A DNA stretch of 61,363 bases, from contig JAGOBA010000019.1 of assembly GCA_017983635.1 (NCBI GenBank), positions 1 to 61,363 on the forward strand. Direction: 5' to 3'. How positions within the stretch are numbered: position 1 is the stretch's first letter; the number at the start of each line of letters is the position of its first letter. The notes under the pieces were generated by a model. The model saw nothing but the letters and a program-made list of their open reading frames with translations. It ran no database searches and was not told the origin of the DNA. Source of the stretch: Alphaproteobacteria bacterium (lineage in GTDB: Bacteria > Pseudomonadota > Alphaproteobacteria > Micropepsales > Micropepsaceae). A program made the position numbers and the translations under genes. Positions 14,708 through 22,641 of the stretch are shown here, in pieces.

Positions 14708-17700
14708 ATGTCGATCTCACTGCTGTCTCCCGCACAAATCGCCGCGCTGTCGACGACAGTCATCCAGAATTTATCGACAACCGAAATCGCTTCGCTGAGC
14801 TCGACGCAAGTCGGCGCGATCAACACCAGCGGTATCGCGGTGATCAGCGCGACGCAGCTCGCGGCGCTCTCCACCACGCAGGTGCGCGGCTTGACGGTGA
14901 CGCAGATCCCGCAGTTCTCAAGCTCGGTGGTGTTCGACACGACGCAGCTTGTCGTGCTGAGCGGTCAGCAGTTCGCCTCGCTCACCAGCACGCAGCTCGA
15001 CGGCTTCGACGAAACGCATATCGGCGCCCTGAACGCGACGCATATCCGCTCGATGAGCGCCACGAACTTCGCCTCGCTCGACGCCGTGCAGATCGGGGCC
15101 TTGAGCACGACGCAGATCGGCGCTTTGACCACAACCGAGATCGGCGGGCTCTCGGCGACGGACATGTCGGAGTTCCTGGACACGCAGATCGGCGCCTTCA
15201 ACTCAACCCAGTTGCGCGCTTTGTCGGTCACCAACCTTTCGGCGCTGGACGCAACGCAGATCGGCGGCCTGTCGACGTCGCAAATGCGCAATCTGACGGC
15301 GACGCAGATCGGCGGGCTATCGTCGACCGACGTCAACGAGTTTACGGCTACGCAGATCGGCGCACTCGCCACGACCCAGCTTGCGGCCGTCGGCGCGACA
15401 AATCTCGCGGCCCTTGGCGCGACGCAGATCGGCGGCCTTGCCACAACGCAGATCGCGAGCCTTTCGGCCACAAATCTTTCGGCCTTCGACGCGACCCAGT
15501 TCTCGAACTTCACGACCACGCAGATCGGCGCGTTGACTGCGACGCAGATGCGCGGCCTGTCGACGACCGACTTGGCCGAATTCGTCGATACGCAGATCGC
15601 CGCTCTGAGCGTGACGCAGATCGGCTCCTTGTCGACGACCAACTTCTCGGCGCTCGACGCCACGCAAATCGGTGCGCTGACCACGACGCAGGTCTCGGGC
15701 TTAAGCGTCACGCAGCTGCGCAGCCTCAGCACAACGGATGTCGGCGAGTTCTCGTCGACACAGATTGGCGCCTTGACGACGACGCAGCTCGGCGCGTTCA
15801 GCGCGACGAATTTCTCGGCTCTCGACGCGACGCAGATGTCCGGGCTGACCACGACGCAGGTTGCCGGGTTGCACGCGACGCTCGTTCGCGGCTTGAACGC
15901 GACGGACGTGACCGAGCTTTCGACGACCCAGCTTGGCGCCTTCACGTCGATCCAGATTTCGCAACTCTCGGCAGCGAGCTTCTCGGCGCTTGACGCCGCG
16001 CAGATCGGAAGCCTGTCGACGACGCAGCTACGCGGCGTGACAACCACGCAAATCGGCTCGTTCTCGACGACCGACGTTTCGGAACTGACGGCGACGCAGA
16101 TCGGCTCGCTGGCGACGACGCAGCTGGCGGCCTTCGGGGCGACGAACCTGAATGCGCTTGACGCAACGCAGCTTGGCGGTCTGACCAACACGCAACTCGC
16201 GAGCTTGAACGCCACGAACCTCTCGGCATTCGATGCGACGCAAGTCGGCGCTCTGACCACGACGCAGATCGGGGCCTTTACGGCGACACAGATCCGCAAT
16301 CTAACAACGACGGATGTGAGCGAATTCGCCGATACGCAGGTTGCGGTGTTTAGCGCGACGCAGCTCGGCGCGCTGTCGGCGACGAACTTCTCGGCGCTGA
16401 GCGGGGCCCAGGTGGCGGCGCTGAGCACGACGCGGATCGGCGCTCTGACGGCGACGCAATTGCGCGGCTTGACGGCGACCGACGTGAGCGAGTTCGCCGA
16501 TACGCAGATCGGTGCGCTTAGCGTGGCGCAGCTCGGCAATCTCAGCGCGGCGAATTTCTCGGCGCTGGACGCGACGCAGGTCGCAGGCCTTAGCACGACG
16601 CAGGTCGCCGGTATCACGACCACGCAAATGCGCGGTTTGGACGCGACCGACGTTGCGGAACTGAGCACGACGCAGCTTGCGGTCTTGACCTCAACGCAGA
16701 TTTCGAGCCTGACGGCGACGGCCTTCGCGGCGCTCGATGCGACGCAGGTGCAAAGCCTGAGCACGACGCAGCTGCGCGGTATGACGACGACGCAGATTGC
16801 GGGCTTCAGCACGGCGGATGCGAATGAGTTCACGGCGACGCAGATCGGCGCATTGGCGGGCACGCAGCTTGCGGCGTTCGGGACTACGAATCTCGCGGCG
16901 CTCGACCAGACGCAAATCGGCGGTTTGACGGCCGGACAAATCGGCGGGCTGTCGACGACCAACTTCTCGGCCCTGGCCGACACGCAGATCGCAGCGTTCA
17001 ATGCGACGCAGATTCGCGCCATCTCGGCGACGCAGATCCGCGCGCTGAGCGCGACGGACGTGGCGGAATTCGCCGATACCCAGATCGCCTCGCTCACCAC
17101 GGCTCAGGTCGGGGCACTTAGCGTGACGAGCCTCTCGGGTCTCGACACAACGCAGGCCGGCGGACTGACCACGACTCAGATCGCGGCGTTGAGCGCCACG
17201 CAGCTGCGTGGGCTCAATGCGACGGACATGAGCGAGCTTTCGACGACGCAGCTTGGCGCGCTCAGTTCGACGCAGATTTCGAGCCTCACATCGACGAGCT
17301 TCGCGGCGCTGGATGCGACGCAGGTGGGTTCGTTTAGCGCGACACAGCTGCGCGGCCTAAATACAACGCAGATCGGCGCGTTGAACGCGACCGACGTCGC
17401 GGAGTTCACGGCGAGTCAGATTTTATCGTTCTCGGGCACGCAGTTGGCGGCGTTGGGTGCGGGTAATCTCAGCGTTCTCGATGCGACCCAGGTCGGCGCG
17501 CTGACGGCGACGCAGATCGCGGGGCTCTCGACGACGCACTTCTCGGCGCTCGCCGATACGCAGATCGCGAACTTCACGACAACCCAGATCCAGGCGATCA
17601 CGGCAACACAGATCGCGGCGTTGACGGCGACCGACGTCGGCGAGTTCCTTGACACGCAGCTTGGCGTGTTTACGAACACGCAGGTTGCGGCGCTTTCGGC

Positions 17701-20377
17701 GGCGAACTTCTCGGCTTTGGCGTCGACACAGGTTGCGGGCTTGAGCAGCACGCAGGTCGGCGTGATGACCGCGACCCAGATCCGCGGCTTGAACGCGACC
17801 GACATGAGCGAGTTCAGCACGACGCAGATCGGCGCGTGGAACTCGACGCAGGTTTCCAACCTGGCGGCGGCGGCGTTCTCCGCACTCGATGGGACGCAGT
17901 TGCAGAGCCTGACCACGACGCAATTGCGCGGCCTGACGGCGACGCAGATCGGCGGGCTCAGCACCACGGACGTGAACGAGTTCACGGCGACCCAGATCGG
18001 CAGTCTGTCCACGGTGCAGCTTGGCTTGTTCGGTCCGACGAACCTTGCGGTGCTCGATGCGACGCAACTCGGCGGGTTGACGACGACGCAGATTTCGAGC
18101 TTGTCGGCGACCAATCTGTCGGCGTTCGACGCAACGCAGGTCAGCAATTTGACCACGACGCAGGTTGGCGCACTCAGCACGACGCAACTGCGCAATCTGT
18201 CGACGACGGACGTCAACGAGTTGGCGTCGACGCATCTCGAAGCATTGACGAACACGCAGATCGCAGCGTTCAGCGCGACGAACCTGTCGGCACTCGACGC
18301 AACGCAAGTGTCGGGTCTGACCACGACGCAGCTGGCGAGCCTGAACATGACGCAGGTGCGCGGCTTGAATGCGACCGACGTGACGGAGCTGAGCACGACG
18401 CAGCTATCGGCGTTCTCTCAGACGCAGTTGTCGAATTTGGCTGTGACGAGCTTCGCGGCGCTGGATGCGACGCAGATCGCCAGCTTGTCGACGACACAGC
18501 TGCGCGGGCTGACGACATCGCAGATCGCGGGCTTGTCGACGACCGACGTGATAGAGTTTACGGCGACACAGATCGGCTCGCTCTCCTCGACGCTGCTGGG
18601 TTCGTTCGGCGCGACGAAGCTGAACGCGCTCGACACGACGCAGATCGGCGGGTTGACGACGACGCAGATCGCAACCCTGAACGCGACGAACCTGGCCGCG
18701 CTGGACGCCACGCAGGTCGGCGCGCTCAGCACGACGCAGGTCGGCGCGCTCACCACGACGCAGCTTGGCGGGCTGAACGCTACGAACTTCGCGGAATTGA
18801 CCGCCACGCAGATCGGCGCGTTGAGCTCGACACAGCTTTCGAGCATCAGCGCGACGAACTTCTCGTCGCTTGATGCGGCGACTGTTTCGTCGCTGACGAC
18901 GACACAGCTGCGCGGATTGACGACGACGCAGATCGCCGGTTTGTCGACGACGGACGTCAACGAATTTGCCGATACGCAAATCGCCTCGTTGAGCGCGACG
19001 CAGCTGGCGGCGTTCAGCGTGACGAACCTGTCGGCACTGGACGCGACGCAGGCCGGCGCACTTACCACGACGCAAGTCGCCGGGCTGAGCACGACGCAGA
19101 TTGCCGGGTTGAACGCAACCGACATGACCGAGTTCAGCACGACGCAGCTTGGTGCGCTCAGCTCGACACAGGTCTCGCGCCTGGGTACGGCAAGCTTCGC
19201 GGCGCTCGACGCCACACAGATCGGCGGCTTGAGCACGACGCAGTTGCGCGGCGTGACGACGACACAGATCGCGGCTCTGTCGACGTTGGACGTCGCCGAG
19301 TTCACGGCGGCGCAGCTCGGCAGCCTGACGGCGGCGCAATTGGGCGCCTTTGGTCCGACGAACCTGGCGGTTCTGGACGCGACGCAGCTCGGCGGTTTGA
19401 CGACGACGCAGATCGCGAGCTTGAACACCACGAACCTCTCGGCGCTGGCGGATACGCAGGTGGCCGGGTTGACGACGACACAGATCGGCGCCTTGACGGC
19501 AGGCCAGCTGGCCGGCTTGTCGACGACGGACGTTGGCGAGTTCGCCGATACCCAGATTGCGGCATTGACGGTAACGCAGCTTGGCGCGCTCGGCGCAACG
19601 AATATCGCGGCGCTGAACGCGACCCAGGTCGGCGCTTTGACGACAACGCAGATCGCCAGCCTGAACGCGACGAACCTCGCCGCGTTGGATGCGACGCAGG
19701 TCGGCGGCCTGACGACGACGCAGGTCGGCGCCTTGACGACGGCACAGCTGCGCGCTCTCTCGACCACCGACATCGGCGAGTTCGCGGACACCCAAGTGGC
19801 TTCGTTCTCGACGACGCAAATTGCGGGGCTCAGCGCCACGAACTTCTCGGCGTTGAACGCGACTCAGATCGGCGCCTTGAATACGACACAGATCGGCGTG
19901 TTGACGGCGACGCAGCTGCGCAGCCTGATGACGAGCGACATCGGCGAGTTCGCCGATACGCAGATCGCGGCACTGTCGACGACGCAGTTGGGTGCGTTCA
20001 GCGCGACCAACTTCGCGGCCTTGAGCGCGGCGCAGGTGGCGGTGCTGGATACGACGCAGGTCGGCAGCCTGACCACAACCCAGATCCGCGGCTTGTCGGC
20101 GACGGACCTCGACGAGTTCTCGACCACGCAGTTCGGGGTGTTCACAGGCGCGCAGATCAGCAACCTGACCACGACAGCGATTGCCGAACTGACCGAGACG
20201 TCGGTTGCTTCGTTCACGTCGACGCAGCTGGCGGCGCTGACGATCACGCAGATCGACGGGCTGACCGCCACAAACATCGGTCTGATGAGCACCACGCAGC
20301 TTGCCGGCTTCACCGCCACGCAGGTCCAGAGCATGGACGCGGCGCAGGTCGAGGCCTACGTGTTGGCGAGCTTCTAG
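14708..20377 (+). CDS. Giant Ser/Thr-rich octapeptide-repeat protein (1889 aa)
   Basis: Almost the whole protein is tandem octads of the form T-Q-[IV]-x-x-L-[ST]-[TA] (for example TQIGALTT), roughly 236 in all. Octads are grouped mostly by seven: one TDVxEF octad, then TQ, TQ, TN, TQ, TQ and an Arg-bearing TQLRGL octad, so 56 residues. Every third or fourth group is lengthened to ten. No Cys was seen, and Lys, Trp and Pro are very rare. No signal peptide, LPXTG or RTX glycine motif is visible; the C-terminus ends in YVLASF, so secretion, if any, may use a C-terminal signal. AGGTG precedes the ATG. Likely a fibrous surface or matrix protein. The flanking GT41 and FkbM-glycosyltransferase genes suggest heavy O-glycosylation of its Thr/Ser. 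Function is not proven by homology. Confidence 0.85.
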   Translation: MSISLLSPAQIAALSTTVIQNLSTTEIASLSSTQVGAINTSGIAVISATQLAALSTTQVRGLTVTQIPQFSSSVVFDTTQLVVLSGQQFASLTSTQLDGFDETHIGALNATHIRSMSATNFASLDAVQIGALSTTQIGALTTTEIGGLSATDMSEFLDTQIGAFNSTQLRALSVTNLSALDATQIGGLSTSQMRNLTATQIGGLSSTDVNEFTATQIGALATTQLAAVGATNLAALGATQIGGLATTQIASLSATNLSAFDATQFSNFTTTQIGALTATQMRGLSTTDLAEFVDTQIAALSVTQIGSLSTTNFSALDATQIGALTTTQVSGLSVTQLRSLSTTDVGEFSSTQIGALTTTQLGAFSATNFSALDATQMSGLTTTQVAGLHATLVRGLNATDVTELSTTQLGAFTSIQISQLSAASFSALDAAQIGSLSTTQLRGVTTTQIGSFSTTDVSELTATQIGSLATTQLAAFGATNLNALDATQLGGLTNTQLASLNATNLSAFDATQVGALTTTQIGAFTATQIRNLTTTDVSEFADTQVAVFSATQLGALSATNFSALSGAQVAALSTTRIGALTATQLRGLTATDVSEFADTQIGALSVAQLGNLSAANFSALDATQVAGLSTTQVAGITTTQMRGLDATDVAELSTTQLAVLTSTQISSLTATAFAALDATQVQSLSTTQLRGMTTTQIAGFSTADANEFTATQIGALAGTQLAAFGTTNLAALDQTQIGGLTAGQIGGLSTTNFSALADTQIAAFNATQIRAISATQIRALSATDVAEFADTQIASLTTAQVGALSVTSLSGLDTTQAGGLTTTQIAALSATQLRGLNATDMSELSTTQLGALSSTQISSLTSTSFAALDATQVGSFSATQLRGLNTTQIGALNATDVAEFTASQILSFSGTQLAALGAGNLSVLDATQVGALTATQIAGLSTTHFSALADTQIANFTTTQIQAITATQIAALTATDVGEFLDTQLGVFTNTQVAALSAANFSALASTQVAGLSSTQVGVMTATQIRGLNATDMSEFSTTQIGAWNSTQVSNLAAAAFSALDGTQLQSLTTTQLRGLTATQIGGLSTTDVNEFTATQIGSLSTVQLGLFGPTNLAVLDATQLGGLTTTQISSLSATNLSAFDATQVSNLTTTQVGALSTTQLRNLSTTDVNELASTHLEALTNTQIAAFSATNLSALDATQVSGLTTTQLASLNMTQVRGLNATDVTELSTTQLSAFSQTQLSNLAVTSFAALDATQIASLSTTQLRGLTTSQIAGLSTTDVIEFTATQIGSLSSTLLGSFGATKLNALDTTQIGGLTTTQIATLNATNLAALDATQVGALSTTQVGALTTTQLGGLNATNFAELTATQIGALSSTQLSSISATNFSSLDAATVSSLTTTQLRGLTTTQIAGLSTTDVNEFADTQIASLSATQLAAFSVTNLSALDATQAGALTTTQVAGLSTTQIAGLNATDMTEFSTTQLGALSSTQVSRLGTASFAALDATQIGGLSTTQLRGVTTTQIAALSTLDVAEFTAAQLGSLTAAQLGAFGPTNLAVLDATQLGGLTTTQIASLNTTNLSALADTQVAGLTTTQIGALTAGQLAGLSTTDVGEFADTQIAALTVTQLGALGATNIAALNATQVGALTTTQIASLNATNLAALDATQVGGLTTTQVGALTTAQLRALSTTDIGEFADTQVASFSTTQIAGLSATNFSALNATQIGALNTTQIGVLTATQLRSLMTSDIGEFADTQIAALSTTQLGAFSATNFAALSAAQVAVLDTTQVGSLTTTQIRGLSATDLDEFSTTQFGVFTGAQISNLTTTAIAELTETSVASFTSTQLAALTITQIDGLTATNIGLMSTTQLAGFTATQVQSMDAAQVEAYVLASF
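14804..20360 (+). repeat. 24-bp (octad) tandem repeat array with 168-bp higher-order period
   Basis: The DNA shows a degenerate 24-bp period over about 5.5 kb, commonly ACGACGCAGATCGGCG-like, with synonymous drift between units. The higher-order period is 168 bp (seven octads), with longer 240-bp units interspersed, giving blocks of 576 or 744 bp. The period is a multiple of three, so copy-number changes keep the frame. Confidence 0.85.
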
Positions 20378-20403
20378 CCGCTTAGCAGCCTGGTTTCGGA
20401 GCC

Positions 20404-20434
20404 ACCCCAAGTTCTCTTTCAGAGAGCGCTTGGG
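20404..20434 (+). terminator. Hairpin after the repeat-protein gene
   Basis: CCCCAAG and CTTGGGG form a 7-bp outer stem with an inner TCTCT/AGAGA pairing, 27 bases after the stop, followed by a T-rich stretch. It probably ends most transcripts of the repeat gene and lets a separate or read-through level feed the glycosyltransferase genes. Confidence 0.65.
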
Positions 20435-20535
20435 GTTTGGCTTGTCCGTGCGGTGTCATTAGCGGATTTGTAAGCATAATCATCCAGGTTCTTCCTCGAC
20501 GACGGTCGCGTTCGGCCGTCCTTGAGGCTAAGCCC

Positions 20536-22641
20536 ATGTCCGAGAATTTATTCCTTAACGCTTTGCAAAAGATTGCGGCGGGTTCGCTCGCGCTTACGGG
20601 GCTGATCGATACGGCCGCGACCTTGACGGCGGCGGGCCAAACCGGATCGGCGCGGCAGCTCTATCGCGCTTGGATCAGCGGCAATCCGCAGAACCCGCTG
20701 CTTTACGTGGCGCTCTTCAACTGTTCGGCGCTGGACTCGCAGGCGGGCGATGCGGCGGCGGCGGCGGACTGCTTGCAGAAGGCGATCGCACTCAACGGCG
20801 ATTTCTTACCGGCGTACATCAACCTGGGCGGAATCCTGGAGCGCTCCGGCGCGGTGGATAAGGCCGTGGAGCTTTGGACGTCGGCGGTAAACCGGCCGAT
20901 GGCCGTGACGGGAACCACGGTCGGCTATACGGCCATCGCGCTGAAACAAATGGCGCGGGTGCTGTCGGACCGGCAGGAGGTCGAGCGGGCCGAGGCCGCG
21001 GTTCAGCAATGCCTTGAGATCGCGCCGCAGCAGACGGAAGTGGTCGAGCAGTACGTGGCGTTGCGCCTGGCGCAATGCAAATGGCCGGTGATTGTGCCGT
21101 CGGAGCGGTTGGATCGCAAGGCGTTGATGCGGGGTATCCATCCTCTTTCGATGGCGGTCTATACGGACGATCCGCTGCTGCAACTCGGTTCCGCGGAGCA
21201 GTACGTTCGCAAGTCCACGCCGATGGCCGAGGCCGGTGCGTCGGACCGGCGGGCAGCAACGATCGATACAAAGTCGCGCCGATTGCGGGTCGGTTATGTG
21301 TCGTCGGATCTGCGGGATCATGCGGTCGGCTATTTGATGGCGGAGTTCTTCGAGGTTCACGACAAGTCGAACTTCGAGGTGTTCGCCTATTACTGCGGGC
21401 CGGAGTCGAACAGTGCGTTGACTCGGCGGACGAAAGCGGCCGTCGAGCATTGGGTCGACATCAGGCAGATGAGCGACGACGAGGCGGCGGCGCGGATTGC
21501 GGCGGACGGAATCGACATTCTGGTGGATGTGAACGGGCACACGCGCGATGCGCGCGCGGGTGTGTTTGCGCGGCAGCCGGCGCCCATTCAGGTGAACTGG
21601 CTTGGCTTTCCGAGCACGATGGGTTCGCCCTATCATCACTATATTGTCGCGGACGATTGGATCATTCCGCACGGGTCGGAGAAGTTCTATTCGGAAAAGG
21701 TCGTGCGGTTGCCGTGCTACCAGCCGAACGATCGCAAGCGCGAGGTGGCGCCTCAGGGTCAGACGCGCGCCGAAGCAGAGCTCCCGGAAGGCGCTTTCGT
21801 CTATTGCTGCTTCAACGGCACGCATAAGATTTCGCGGTTCACGTTCGACCGTTGGCTGGACATCTTGAAGCGTGTGCCGGGGAGCGTGCTGTGGCTGCTC
21901 GACGGTTCGGCGACGACGAAGGACCGGCTTGGCGAGTACGCCGAACGCAAGGGCATCGAGCGCTCGCGGTTGATCTTTGCGCCGCGGATGAAGAATTCGG
22001 CACATTTGGCGCGCTATCCGTTGGCGGATTTGTTCTTGGACACGTCACCCTATGGCGCGCATACGACGGCGTCCGACGCGCTGTGGATGGGCGTGCCGGT
22101 GTTGACGCTGTCCGGGCGCAGCTTTGCCTCGCGCGTGTGCGGAAGCTTGGTGCGTTCGGCGGGGTTGCCGGAGTTGGTGGTCGAGGACCCGCGGAGTTAT
22201 GTCGAGCGCGCGGTGGCGCTGGGGCTGAAGCGGTCGCAGGTCGATGCATACAAGGCGAAGCTTCGCCAGAGTCGCGATCGCTGCACGCTGTTCGATACGG
22301 ACAAGCTGACGGCGCGGTTGGAAGACCTCTATCGCACGATGGTGGCGGAGTACCGCAAGGGGCAGTTGCCGCGGCCGGAACTCTCGAACCTCGAGGCCTA
22401 TTTGGATGTGGGTGTTGCGATCGACCATGAACGGCAAGAAATGTTGGCGGTCGCCGACTATGAAGGGCTTTACAAGGCGGCGCTGAGCCAGCGGCATTTG
22501 GCGCGGCCGATGCGGGCGGACGGCCGGCTTTGGAGCGAGACCGATATTGCGGCGGCGGAAGCCGGCGTGGCGAAGAAGGTCGAAATTCAGAAACCTGCGC
22601 GCGAGGGCGTGGCGAAGCGGAAGAAGACGGGTACACGATGA
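20536..22641 (+). CDS. TPR-containing GT41 glycosyltransferase (OGT/SPINDLY-like)
   Basis: 701 residues from ATG 20536 (GAGG eight bases upstream; a longer frame from 20437 crosses the terminator region). Residues about 20-190 are TPR-like helices (ALFNCSALDSQAGDAAAAADCL; FLPAYINLGGILERSGAVDKA). Residues about 245-650 are the GT41 catalytic region: LRVGYVSSDLRDHAVGYLMA, then CFNGTHKISRFTFDRWLDIL with Lys431 matching the UDP-contacting Lys of human OGT, then YGAHTTASDALWMGVPVLTL and RSFASRVCGSL. The family transfers GlcNAc or another sugar from a nucleotide donor to Ser/Thr of proteins in the cytosol. It overlaps the next gene by ATGA. The 1889-residue Thr/Ser-rich neighbour is the natural candidate substrate. 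Confidence 0.88.
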   Translation: MSENLFLNALQKIAAGSLALTGLIDTAATLTAAGQTGSARQLYRAWISGNPQNPLLYVALFNCSALDSQAGDAAAAADCLQKAIALNGDFLPAYINLGGILERSGAVDKAVELWTSAVNRPMAVTGTTVGYTAIALKQMARVLSDRQEVERAEAAVQQCLEIAPQQTEVVEQYVALRLAQCKWPVIVPSERLDRKALMRGIHPLSMAVYTDDPLLQLGSAEQYVRKSTPMAEAGASDRRAATIDTKSRRLRVGYVSSDLRDHAVGYLMAEFFEVHDKSNFEVFAYYCGPESNSALTRRTKAAVEHWVDIRQMSDDEAAARIAADGIDILVDVNGHTRDARAGVFARQPAPIQVNWLGFPSTMGSPYHHYIVADDWIIPHGSEKFYSEKVVRLPCYQPNDRKREVAPQGQTRAEAELPEGAFVYCCFNGTHKISRFTFDRWLDILKRVPGSVLWLLDGSATTKDRLGEYAERKGIERSRLIFAPRMKNSAHLARYPLADLFLDTSPYGAHTTASDALWMGVPVLTLSGRSFASRVCGSLVRSAGLPELVVEDPRSYVERAVALGLKRSQVDAYKAKLRQSRDRCTLFDTDKLTARLEDLYRTMVAEYRKGQLPRPELSNLEAYLDVGVAIDHERQEMLAVADYEGLYKAALSQRHLARPMRADGRLWSETDIAAAEAGVAKKVEIQKPAREGVAKRKKTGTR

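Noticed and set aside
14804..20360. Possible CRISPR or minisatellite reading of the regular 24-bp repeats
   Set aside because: There are no unique spacers, the unit is coding and degenerate at third positions, and the frame is open for 1889 codons.
14965..20410. Very long open frames on the minus strand opposite the octad gene (up to about 700 codons), rich in Val-Cys or Arg-Arg repeats
   Set aside because: They arise because the 24-bp repeat is a multiple of three and lacks stops in other frames. Codon choice and the sensible composition favour only the plus-strand frame with its ribosome site and terminator.
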